From Acinetobacter sp. Ac_5812 (GTDB taxonomy: Bacteria > Pseudomonadota > Gammaproteobacteria > Pseudomonadales > Moraxellaceae), in the NCBI RefSeq assembly GCF_013072695.1, contig NZ_LXUK01000012.1, positions 496,546-560,545 of the forward strand: a DNA stretch of 64,000 nucleotides, read 5' to 3'. A program made the translations under genes and the position numbers. Position 1 is the first letter of the stretch; each line of letters opens with the position of its first letter. The notes under the pieces were generated by a model. It had not been told where the DNA came from and searched no databases. It saw only the letters and a list, made by a program, of their open reading frames with translations. Shown here one piece after another: positions 54,014 through 62,271 of the stretch.

Positions 54014-54028
54014 GACAAGGTTTAAAGA

Positions 54029-54056
54029 GGAAAGCTCGATCAGGGCTTTCTTTTAT
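54029..54056 (+). terminator. Intrinsic terminator after the tautomerase
   Basis: GAAAGC and GCTTTC pair around a 9-base loop, followed by TTTT. Confidence 0.7.
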
Positions 54057-54177
54057 TTGAATATGAAAATAGCCTAAGTAGAGAAAAACTTAAAATTCAG
54101 CTTCACATGAAAACTAAGATCTACATTGTTAAAAGAAATATATACTTAGTCTTTAGAATTAAAGCACAGGGATTTTC

Positions 54178-54681
54178 ATGACTTTTAAAGAACTCTTTGT
54201 CGAAATTTATTATGGTGATTATCCTAAAGAAATGGTCTTAAAAAGAATTAATGAGTATATAGAAAATAATGAAATTATAGAGGTTAAATTTTTTGAGCTA
54301 CTGGATAGCGCAGTAGATCAGGAATCTTTACTGCTTCAATTGATTCAAACCACCGATTCTAGTTTTTCAGCAGACTCAGTTGAGGCTGAAATTTTAACGG
54401 CTCGTTATTTTCTAAATATTTTAGAGCATTATGAAAATGGTCAGATAAGACCTTTAGATTTATGCCGAATTTTTAACAATATCGAAATCGGTTTTATGGG
54501 GGCTCAGAGAAACCTCCCCCTAAACATCGCATATTATCCGTTATGGATGGGGAGTTTATATCATGCGTGTGATTGGTGTGATGAAACGTGGGCACTTGAA
54601 AACAGTCCTCATCTTGGCATCGAAGTAAAAAAGCAAATTCATATCATCAAAGACTGGTTGGCAAATCCTTCTTTTAAGTAA
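54178..54681 (+). CDS. Hypothetical protein
   Basis: The 167-residue acidic protein is predicted to be helical and soluble, with Trp- and Cys-containing segments such as LYHACDWCDETWAL near the C-terminus. AGGG lies about seven bases before the ATG. No family is recognised. It has its own gap on both sides. The general form recalls small immunity-type proteins, but no toxin gene is near, so this is not claimed. Confidence 0.6.
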   Translation: MTFKELFVEIYYGDYPKEMVLKRINEYIENNEIIEVKFFELLDSAVDQESLLLQLIQTTDSSFSADSVEAEILTARYFLNILEHYENGQIRPLDLCRIFNNIEIGFMGAQRNLPLNIAYYPLWMGSLYHACDWCDETWALENSPHLGIEVKKQIHIIKDWLANPSFK

Positions 54682-54807
54682 CACTGCTACTTTGTGGAAC
54701 CTTGATGTAATCTTTTATAAAGACAATTTTGCATTCAGGATGAGGCAAAAAATTGCTATTCACAAAAAACATCATGCTAAAATAGGGAACTTATCTTTTT
54801 AGATTGC

Positions 54808-57800
54808 ATGATTTTCTCTATGTTTCAACAAGAAATTTCTCAATTAAACTTACAACAATTCAAAGCGGGTGAAAAACGCTGGATCGGTTCCTTACTTGGA
54901 TCATCAGCAGCCCTATTATTCAAAGAAATTGCTACCCAAAATTCGAATCTATATGTCATTGTTGCCAGAAATAATCAACATCTTGCTCAGCTTGAGAGCG
55001 AACTCGAATTTTATGGCATCAAGCCCATTATTTTCCCGGATTGGGAAATTTTGCCTTATGACCGCTTGTCTCCGCATCAAGACATTGTTTCTGAGCGTTT
55101 GGCAATTTTATCGAATATGCCACAAAAAGGGATTTTACTGGTTTCAGCCAGCACTTTAGCGCAACGCGTTGCACCTTATTCGTGGGTCGTGGGCGAGCAC
55201 TTTGATATTAAAGTGGGGCAGAAACTCGACCTTGAAGCGCAAAAGAAACAATTGGTTCAAGCAGGTTATCGCTTAGTTGACACAGTTTATGATCACGGTG
55301 AGTTTGCAGTTCGCGGTAGCATCATGGATATTTTTGCATCTGGACAAGATCAACCGATTCGAATTGACTTATTTGATGATGAAATTGACAGCCTAAAATT
55401 CTTTGACCCAGAAACACAAAGAACCACCGAATCCTTAAAAAACTTTACTGTTTTACCTGCAAAAGAATTTCCTCTGAAAGAGGGGCGTTCGACTTTTAGA
55501 GACCGTTATGCAGAAAGCTTCCCAACTGCAAATCCGAAGAAAAATCCGATTTATCAGGATGTATTAGAAGGAATTGCAACCCCGGGCTTAGAGTTTTATT
55601 TGCCATTATTCTTTGATAAGCAGGTGATGGAAGCACAAAGTATGCTGACGACATACTTACCAAAGAATTGCGTTGTCATTACAAATAGTGAAATTGAAGA
55701 TGATTTTGTTCACTTCTGGAAAGAAGTGATGCGTCGTTATGAAGATCGACGCCATAACATTGATCAACCGATTCTACCGCCAGAAGACTTATTTTTAATG
55801 CCCAACCATGTTTTACAGGCATTAAATCAATTCCCTCGAATTTTGGCTTCAGCTGAAGCTTTCGATGCCAAGGCGGGTGTACTCAACATCACTGCTGAAC
55901 AGCCACCTAAATTGGCTGTTGATCCGAAAAAAGAACAACCTTTTGAAGCAGTAAAACATTATATCGACCAAGCCAAGCATCCTGTTTTATTGGTGGCAGA
56001 GAGTGCGGGTCGTCGAGAAACGCTAAAAGATGCGCTGCGTGGTGTGTTGGGTGAAATTCAAAATGTAGATAGTTTTGCTCAATTCCAAAAAGATAAGTTA
56101 CAGGTTGCGATTACCAGTGCTCCACTGGATCGAGGGTTGTTGCTGAGTAATCAGCTGTCGGTGATTTCGGAAAATCAACTTTATGAACACCGTGTGGTCC
56201 AGCGCCGCCGTAAGCGTCAGCAAGAAGTATCTGAAGAGTTCTTGATCCGTAGTTTAACCGAGCTGAGTATTGGTGCACCTGTCGTACATATCGATCATGG
56301 TGTAGGGCGTTACGCGGGTTTAATTACTCTAGAAATCGATGAGCAGGATCATGAGTTCTTGCAGCTTGATTATGCTGATGGCGCTAAAGTCTATGTGCCT
56401 GTAACCAATTTACACCTGATCAGCCGTTATAGTGGGGGTGATCCTGATTTAGCCCCATTGCATAAGTTGGGTACAGATACATGGAGTAAAGCGAAGCGGA
56501 AAGCTTTGGAGCAAATCCATGATGTTGCCGCAGAGTTATTGCATATTCAGGCCCGTCGTCAATCCAAACCTGGTTTTGCTTTTGAGCTTGATCATACCGG
56601 CTATATGCAATTCTCCAGTGGCTTTGCTTATGAAGAGACTTTAGACCAAGCCAACGCCATTGAAGCAACCATCCATGATATGCAGCTTGCGAAACCGATG
56701 GATCGTTTAGTTTGTGGTGATGTGGGCTTTGGTAAAACCGAAGTGGCGATGCGTGCAGCCTTTGTTGCGGTACAAAATAATAAGCAAGTTGCAGTTCTGG
56801 TGCCCACGACATTGTTAGCACAGCAACATTATGAATCTTTTAAAGACCGTTTTGCAGATACGGCAGTACGCATTGAAGTATTGTCTCGCTTTGGCAGCAA
56901 TAAAACCCACCTAAAAATCATTGAAGATCTTGCCGAAGGCAAAGTCGATATCGTGGTGGGAACACATAAAATCCTGCAAGAAAACATCCAGTTCAAGAAT
57001 CTTGGACTCATGGTTGTCGATGAGGAGCATCGTTTTGGTGTCCGTGATAAAGAACGGATTAAAGCCTTACGTGCCGATGTGGATATGTTGACCTTAACCG
57101 CGACGCCGATTCCACGTACCTTGAATATGGCATTTTCTGGGATGCGTGATCTCTCGATCATTGCAACGCCGCCCGCACGCCGTTTAGCAGTAAAAACTTT
57201 TGTACAAGAGCACACTGATGATTCTGTCAAAGAAGCGATTTTACGTGAGTTATTACGTGGTGGTCAGGTGTACTTGTTGCACAATGAGGTAGATACCATT
57301 GAGCGTGCTGCTGAAACCATTCGTCATTTAGTCCCAGAAGCACGGGTTGCTGTTGCACACGGACAAATGCGAGAACGTGAACTAGAGCAGGTGATGCAGC
57401 AGTTCTATCACAAAGAATATAACGTATTGGTCTGCTCAACCATTATTGAAACGGGTATTGATGTTCCGAATGCCAATACCATCATTATTGAGCGTGCAGA
57501 TAAATTAGGGCTTGCGCAATTACATCAATTGCGTGGTCGTGTCGGACGTTCTCATCATCAAGCCTATGCCTATTTATTGGTTCCATCTATTAAGCATCTC
57601 AAAGGTGATGCTGAAAAACGTTTAGATGCTATTCAACGTGCTTCAACTTTGGGTGCTGGTTTTATGTTAGCAACTGAAGACTTAGAGATTCGAGGCGCGG
57701 GTGAATTACTTGGTGAACAGCAAAGTGGTTCAATGCAGGCGATTGGTTATAGCCTGTATATGGAAATGCTCGAAAAAGCGACCAAAGCCATTCAAAAAGG

Positions 57801-58278
57801 CAAAACACCTAATTTTGATGCGCCGTTGTCATTAACTGCTGAAATTAACTTGCATATGCCTGCGTTGATTCCAGATGATTACTTGGGTGATGTACATCAA
57901 CGTTTGTTGTTCTATAAACGTATCAGTAATACCGATAGCCAAGAGAAGCTCGACAATATCCGTATGGAGTTGATTGATCGTTTTGGTATTCCTCCACAAC
58001 CAGTGAAGCAATTGTTTAGTGTGCATCAGCTGCGTTTGCGTGCAGAGCAGTTGGGTATTACCAAAATTGACATCAATAGTAATGGGGGATATATCGAGTT
58101 TGCACCTGATACCCCCGTACAGGCGATCAGTATCATTCAACTGATGCAGAAAAATCCGACCTATTACCGAATGGAAGGCGGTCAACGCTTGAAAGTTATG
58201 GTGCAATTAGCAGAGTACGATAAACGGATTCAGTTTATTGTGGATTTGTTGAATAAGTTATTGAGTGAGTTAAATTGA
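54808..58278 (+). CDS. mfd: Transcription-repair coupling factor
   Basis: The 1156-residue SF2 translocase removes stalled RNA polymerase and recruits UvrA to the lesion. The N-terminal UvrB-homology part is followed by the RNA-polymerase interaction domain (PVVHIDHGVGRYAGL). The RecG-like motor has Walker A GDVGFGKT at 637-644 and DEEHRFGV for motif II, then a C-terminal TRCF domain. The start may be 54808 or the ATG at 54820; neither has a strong ribosome site. Length matches the family. Confidence 0.97.
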   Translation: MIFSMFQQEISQLNLQQFKAGEKRWIGSLLGSSAALLFKEIATQNSNLYVIVARNNQHLAQLESELEFYGIKPIIFPDWEILPYDRLSPHQDIVSERLAILSNMPQKGILLVSASTLAQRVAPYSWVVGEHFDIKVGQKLDLEAQKKQLVQAGYRLVDTVYDHGEFAVRGSIMDIFASGQDQPIRIDLFDDEIDSLKFFDPETQRTTESLKNFTVLPAKEFPLKEGRSTFRDRYAESFPTANPKKNPIYQDVLEGIATPGLEFYLPLFFDKQVMEAQSMLTTYLPKNCVVITNSEIEDDFVHFWKEVMRRYEDRRHNIDQPILPPEDLFLMPNHVLQALNQFPRILASAEAFDAKAGVLNITAEQPPKLAVDPKKEQPFEAVKHYIDQAKHPVLLVAESAGRRETLKDALRGVLGEIQNVDSFAQFQKDKLQVAITSAPLDRGLLLSNQLSVISENQLYEHRVVQRRRKRQQEVSEEFLIRSLTELSIGAPVVHIDHGVGRYAGLITLEIDEQDHEFLQLDYADGAKVYVPVTNLHLISRYSGGDPDLAPLHKLGTDTWSKAKRKALEQIHDVAAELLHIQARRQSKPGFAFELDHTGYMQFSSGFAYEETLDQANAIEATIHDMQLAKPMDRLVCGDVGFGKTEVAMRAAFVAVQNNKQVAVLVPTTLLAQQHYESFKDRFADTAVRIEVLSRFGSNKTHLKIIEDLAEGKVDIVVGTHKILQENIQFKNLGLMVVDEEHRFGVRDKERIKALRADVDMLTLTATPIPRTLNMAFSGMRDLSIIATPPARRLAVKTFVQEHTDDSVKEAILRELLRGGQVYLLHNEVDTIERAAETIRHLVPEARVAVAHGQMRERELEQVMQQFYHKEYNVLVCSTIIETGIDVPNANTIIIERADKLGLAQLHQLRGRVGRSHHQAYAYLLVPSIKHLKGDAEKRLDAIQRASTLGAGFMLATEDLEIRGAGELLGEQQSGSMQAIGYSLYMEMLEKATKAIQKGKTPNFDAPLSLTAEINLHMPALIPDDYLGDVHQRLLFYKRISNTDSQEKLDNIRMELIDRFGIPPQPVKQLFSVHQLRLRAEQLGITKIDINSNGGYIEFAPDTPVQAISIIQLMQKNPTYYRMEGGQRLKVMVQLAEYDKRIQFIVDLLNKLLSELN

Positions 58279-58476
58279 GGCTTTTAAGCACTTGATTTGA
58301 TGGTTAATTGAGCAAGTTCTGTTTTTTAGCAAATGCATTTCTGTTTTTGATCAGATGTTCATGCAATAAATGAGGAAAATCATTGTTATTTGTAATCAAA
58401 CGGGTTACTAATAATATTCACATCAAAACTGATGTGATAGTATTGATCATCATTATTCTGCATCATTTATAAAGAT

Positions 58477-58911
58477 ATGTTTAGTTTGCATCCACAACTT
58501 GCTCAAGATACATTTTTTGTAGGCGACTTCCCGCTTTCAACATGTCGTTTAATGAATGATATGCAATTTCCTTGGTTGATCCTGATTCCGCGTGTTCCAG
58601 GTGTCACAGAATTATATGAATTAAGCCAAGCAGACCAAGAACAGTTTTTACGTGAATCGAGCTGGTTATCAAGTCAATTGTCACGTGTATTCCGTGCAGA
58701 CAAGATGAATGTAGCCGCTTTAGGAAACGTTGTTCCGCAGCTTCATTTTCATCATGTGGTACGTTATCAAAATGATGTTGCATGGCCTAAGCCAGTGTGG
58801 GGAACACCAGCGGTGCCTTATAGCAATGAAGTACTTGCGCACATGCGTCAAACGTTAATGCTGGCATTGCGTGGACAGGGTGATATGCCATTTGATTGGC
58901 GTATGGACTGA
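58477..58911 (+). CDS. HIT-domain protein
   Basis: The 144-residue protein belongs to the histidine-triad superfamily. The motif reads VPQLHFHHVVR, so the first His of the usual H-x-H-x-H is Gln, while the next two are present. HIT proteins are nucleotide hydrolases or transferases. The altered triad may change activity. It lies 51 bases before a nucleotide cyclase gene and could share its message. Confidence 0.82.
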   Translation: MFSLHPQLAQDTFFVGDFPLSTCRLMNDMQFPWLILIPRVPGVTELYELSQADQEQFLRESSWLSSQLSRVFRADKMNVAALGNVVPQLHFHHVVRYQNDVAWPKPVWGTPAVPYSNEVLAHMRQTLMLALRGQGDMPFDWRMD

Positions 58912-58962
58912 TCCAGAAAATAGAATAAATACAGTATTCTATAATAAAAAAAGGAGGATAGA

Positions 58963-60399
58963 GTGCCACTAGATAGGTTGATTGATAAAGAACCTAGACA
59001 GTTTGCTTATTTTCATCGTTTGATGGGATATTCGATTCTGTCACTAATTCTGGTAATTTATACATTTACCTCAACTAGTGCTAGCTATCAACTCTACCTT
59101 CTTCCTTTATTACTCATTTATTTTCTGTTTTGTCCCCGTTTAGAAAAATGGCTGCAATATAAATTTGATAAAAAAATAGAAAAAAATGTTCTTTTCGGCA
59201 ATGAGGCTGTGATCATTGCGCTGGTTCTCGCTGCATTGCATCTGAGTTTAGTTCCCACCTTTACGATTCTATTTGGATTGCTGTATGTAGGATTGAACAA
59301 TAAAATTTCTCTGCCAGTCTCCTGTTTAATCGGTTTGATTGGCGTCATTGTTTTCTATTTCAGTACTTTTGTCATTTTTGGCGCGGAAGAATATTTCGAA
59401 CCAACTAATCCAGAATTAACAGTCGTTAGTTTGCTTGGTTTGATGATGTTTATCGTGATTGGTAACTATTACCAGCACCGTCGTTTGAATATTCTAGGTC
59501 AACAACGCCAGCATTATCATAATCAAATGACGCGTTATATTGCTTTTGCAAACCAGTTGAGTCGCTATGCGCCACTGCAGTTATGGCAGTCAATCATGCG
59601 TGGTGAGGCTGAGGCAAAAATTGAATATAAACGTAAAAAACTAACCATTTTCTTCTCGGATATTCAAGGCTTTACTGAGCTTTCTGAAACCCTAATTCCT
59701 GATGACTTAGCCTTCCTGCTGAATGATTATTTGAGTCATATGACTGAAATCGCAAAACAGTATGAAGCGACAGTCGACAAGTTTATGGGCGATGCGATTC
59801 TGATTTTCTTTGGTGACCCAAACTCGCAAGGCGTTGAACAAGATGCAAAATCTTGTGTAGAAATGGCCATTGCGATGCGTCAACAAATGAAATTGTTGCG
59901 TGAACGCTGGAAGAAAATGGGTTATCCGGCCTTGCATATTCGTATGGGCATCAGTACGGGTTATTGCCACGTCGGTAACTACGGTGCTTCACATCGTATG
60001 GCCTATACCATTGTTGGTCGTGACGTAAACTTGGCAGCACGTTTGCAGTCTGCTGCGGAAGTTGATGAAATTTTGATTGCAGATGATACTCATCAACTGA
60101 TTAAAAATGAGTTTTTATGTGTACCGAAAGTGCCGATCTACTTAAAAGGGATTCAAGGGCCAGTTAAAACTTGGCAGGTGATGGAGAAATTCACAGGTAA
60201 GAAATCAGATACGCAAAAATGGTTTGATTTCGATTATAAAGGCTTTCATTTGGTCTTAAATCTGGAAGAAGTGCAGAACTATGAATATCCAGAATTGGTC
60301 GAAATTCTGGAGAACATGGTGCAGCGTATTAAGACCCAGCAAAAAATTACCAATGCGCAAGGCATTCCTAAACTGACTTTGGATGACGAAGTCAGATAA
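58963..60399 (+). CDS. Membrane class III adenylate/guanylate cyclase
   Basis: The 478-residue protein has an N-terminal region of about six membrane segments (residues 15-170) and a C-terminal class III nucleotide cyclase domain. Metal-binding Asp233 (FFSDIQGF) and Asp277 (FMGDAILIFFGD) are both present, as is GRDVNLAARL. This layout resembles CyaB-type adenylate cyclases. The GTG start at 58963 has a perfect AAGGAGG with good spacing. It should make cAMP at the inner membrane. GTP specificity cannot be excluded by eye. Confidence 0.88.
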   Translation: MPLDRLIDKEPRQFAYFHRLMGYSILSLILVIYTFTSTSASYQLYLLPLLLIYFLFCPRLEKWLQYKFDKKIEKNVLFGNEAVIIALVLAALHLSLVPTFTILFGLLYVGLNNKISLPVSCLIGLIGVIVFYFSTFVIFGAEEYFEPTNPELTVVSLLGLMMFIVIGNYYQHRRLNILGQQRQHYHNQMTRYIAFANQLSRYAPLQLWQSIMRGEAEAKIEYKRKKLTIFFSDIQGFTELSETLIPDDLAFLLNDYLSHMTEIAKQYEATVDKFMGDAILIFFGDPNSQGVEQDAKSCVEMAIAMRQQMKLLRERWKKMGYPALHIRMGISTGYCHVGNYGASHRMAYTIVGRDVNLAARLQSAAEVDEILIADDTHQLIKNEFLCVPKVPIYLKGIQGPVKTWQVMEKFTGKKSDTQKWFDFDYKGFHLVLNLEEVQNYEYPELVEILENMVQRIKTQQKITNAQGIPKLTLDDEVR

Positions 60400-60422
60400 T
60401 AATAAGCAGTATATCTAATTAG

Positions 60423-60869
60423 TTAATCAGTCGTTTTATGTGCATGAACTTCATATAAATGATCAAACTCAGCAGCTAGGGATGCCAATGTCGTGGCTTT
60501 AAGTTGTTGTGTCAGAATCTTTTGAGCATCTTGTATTGCATGATCTAAAGCGGCATTCACCACGCGTTCTACCAAACATTCTGGATTTTCCCTTTCATTT
60601 CCAATCGCAAAAATAGTGGGTTCACCCACAGCTTGATAAATATCCCAAAGCGTAATTTTCTCTAAATCACCTGTGAGTTGCCAACCACCGCCAGCGCCTT
60701 TTTCTGAATGTACAAAACCAGCTTTTTTTAGACCCGACATGGTTCGTCTAACCACCACAGGATTGGTGGAAAGCATCTGCGCGATTTCATCAGAGGTAAA
60801 GATCTTATTTTGTCTTGCCATGTGCAGTAATACATGAAGCATTCGCGAGAGTTTGCTGTCTGTACGCAT
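60423..60869 (-). CDS. Rrf2-family transcriptional regulator
   Basis: The 148-residue Rrf2 protein has MRTDSKLSRMLHVLLHMARQ with a winged helix (SDEIAQMLSTNPVVVRRTMSGLKKAGFV) and KGAGGGWQL. It has a single Cys (PECLVE) and lacks the three-Cys cluster of IscR or NsrR, so it is not an Fe-S type. It diverges from a thioredoxin-reductase-like flavoprotein gene. Two palindromes in the gap are its likely sites. Start 60869 is chosen by similarity to family N-termini. Confidence 0.87.
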   Translation of the reverse strand: MRTDSKLSRMLHVLLHMARQNKIFTSDEIAQMLSTNPVVVRRTMSGLKKAGFVHSEKGAGGGWQLTGDLEKITLWDIYQAVGEPTIFAIGNERENPECLVERVVNAALDHAIQDAQKILTQQLKATTLASLAAEFDHLYEVHAHKTTD

Positions 60870-60901
60870 TGAGTCCATAAGTAAAAAAGGAGTTAAGTTA
60901 A

Positions 60902-60962
60902 ATGTAACATCAAAAGTTGCAAATTAAAATAAAAAGTATTAATGTAACTTTTAAAGTTACAT
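60902..60962. promoter_or_regulatory. Two Rrf2 operator candidates
   Basis: ATGTAACTTT and AAAGTTACAT form a perfect dyad around one base at 60942-60962. A related copy, ATGTAAC with GTTGCA, lies at 60902-60921. Both are between the divergent Rrf2 and flavoprotein genes, a position that fits control of both by the Rrf2 protein. Confidence 0.6.
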
Positions 60963-60976
60963 ATAGGGTTTATCTT

Positions 60977-61858
60977 ATGCAGTACGATGTTGCAATTATT
61001 GGTGGGAGTTATGCAGGCTTGTCAGCAGCGATGCCATTGGCGAGGGCACGCAGAAAAGTAGTCATTATTGATGCTGGAGAGCGCAGAAATCGTTTTGCAG
61101 CGCATTCACATGGCTTCTTAACCCAAGACGGCAGTCGGGCCAGTGAGATTGTTCACATTGCAAAACAGCAGGTTTTGGCTTATCAGACTGTGGATTGGGA
61201 AGGAGGACGGGTGAAGCGTGTAGAAAAAGTTGATGGTGGCTTTGCTGTCTGTATTGATGCAATTCGGTTTATCACAGCAAAACGATTGATTATTGCCGCT
61301 GGAATCACGGATCAGCTTCCTGAAATTTCGGGGTTAGCTGAGCGTTGGGGCAAAAGCATTTTTCATTGTCCTTATTGTCATGGTTATGAGCTGAATCAAG
61401 GCAAGATCGGGATTATTGCTAGTTCTGAGCATGCAGCACATATGGCAATGATGTTGCCTGATTGGGGCGATACCACATTGTTCTTAAATGATTATCCTAT
61501 AGCCGAGGAATTGCTTGATCAATTAGCCACTCGAGGTGTCCGCGTAGAAAAACGATTGATTCAAGAAATCATCGGACACAGCGATGTTTTACTCGCAGAT
61601 GGTTCTGTTATTCAGTTGGCTGGTATTTTTGCAACCACAAAATGTAGCATCGCTCAGGACTGGATTTTCAAGTTGGGTTGTGAGATTGAACAGAATGCGA
61701 TGGGTGAGGCAATAAAGACCAATGCTATGAAGGAAACATCAGTGACAGGTATTTTTGCCTGCGGTGATGTTGCTCGTTTAGGCGGTTCAGTGTCGTTTGC
61801 AGTTGGTGACGGCAGCATGGCAGGCGCTGCAGCGCATCGATCTTTAATTTTCGCTTAG
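60977..61858 (+). CDS. Thioredoxin-reductase-like FAD/NAD(P) oxidoreductase
   Basis: The 293-residue flavoprotein has an N-terminal FAD motif (AIIGGSYAGLSAA), a CPYC redox pair in HCPYCHGYEL, and GIFACGDVAR at the C-terminus. This is the layout of the low-molecular-weight thioredoxin-reductase family. The ATG at 60977 has AGGG nine bases upstream. The longer frame to 60917 covers the operator. Its control by the Rrf2 protein suggests a redox or electrophile stress role. The electron acceptor is unknown. Confidence 0.85.
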   Translation: MQYDVAIIGGSYAGLSAAMPLARARRKVVIIDAGERRNRFAAHSHGFLTQDGSRASEIVHIAKQQVLAYQTVDWEGGRVKRVEKVDGGFAVCIDAIRFITAKRLIIAAGITDQLPEISGLAERWGKSIFHCPYCHGYELNQGKIGIIASSEHAAHMAMMLPDWGDTTLFLNDYPIAEELLDQLATRGVRVEKRLIQEIIGHSDVLLADGSVIQLAGIFATTKCSIAQDWIFKLGCEIEQNAMGEAIKTNAMKETSVTGIFACGDVARLGGSVSFAVGDGSMAGAAAHRSLIFA

Positions 61859-61864
61859 CAAATA

Positions 61865-61893
61865 AAAAAGCTAGAGATTGACTCTAGCTTTTT
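61865..61893. terminator. Bidirectional intrinsic terminator
   Basis: AAAAAGCTAGAG and its complement pair around a 5-base loop, with T- and A-runs. It separates the convergent flavoprotein and fdx genes. Confidence 0.9.
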
Positions 61894-61915
61894 ATGTCTG
61901 AGAAAATCAGTTGAA

Positions 61916-62254
61916 TTAATGATTTTCCGAAGCATGGTTGATGGTGTATTTAGGAATTTCGATTTCTAAATCTTCATCAACAATCTCTACTTGGCAAGAT
62001 AGGCGAGAATCTGGCTCTAAACCCCATGCACGGTCAAGCAAATCTGCTTCAACGTCATTCATTTCCTCAAGGCTATCAAAGCCCTTACGCACAACTACGT
62101 GACAAGTGGTGCAGGCTGCTGACATGTCACAAGCATGTTCAATTTTAATGCCATTTTTTAATAAACTTTGGCATAAATTGGCGTTATGTTCGACTTCAAA
62201 TTCTGCACCTTCAGGGCAAATTTGTGCATGAGGAAGAACTTTAATACGTGGCAT
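61916..62254 (-). CDS. fdx: ISC-type [2Fe-2S] ferredoxin
   Basis: The 112-residue adrenodoxin-like ferredoxin serves Fe-S cluster assembly. The cluster Cys pattern is visible as CDMSAACTTC and a later LSCQ. The ATG at 62254 has AGGTGA six bases upstream; a start at 62263 would add three residues. It follows hscA with a 17-base gap, as in the usual iscRSUA-hscBA-fdx order, so it should be in the same operon. Confidence 0.95.
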   Translation of the reverse strand: MPRIKVLPHAQICPEGAEFEVEHNANLCQSLLKNGIKIEHACDMSAACTTCHVVVRKGFDSLEEMNDVEADLLDRAWGLEPDSRLSCQVEIVDEDLEIEIPKYTINHASENH

Positions 62255-62271
62255 ATTGATCACCTATACCT

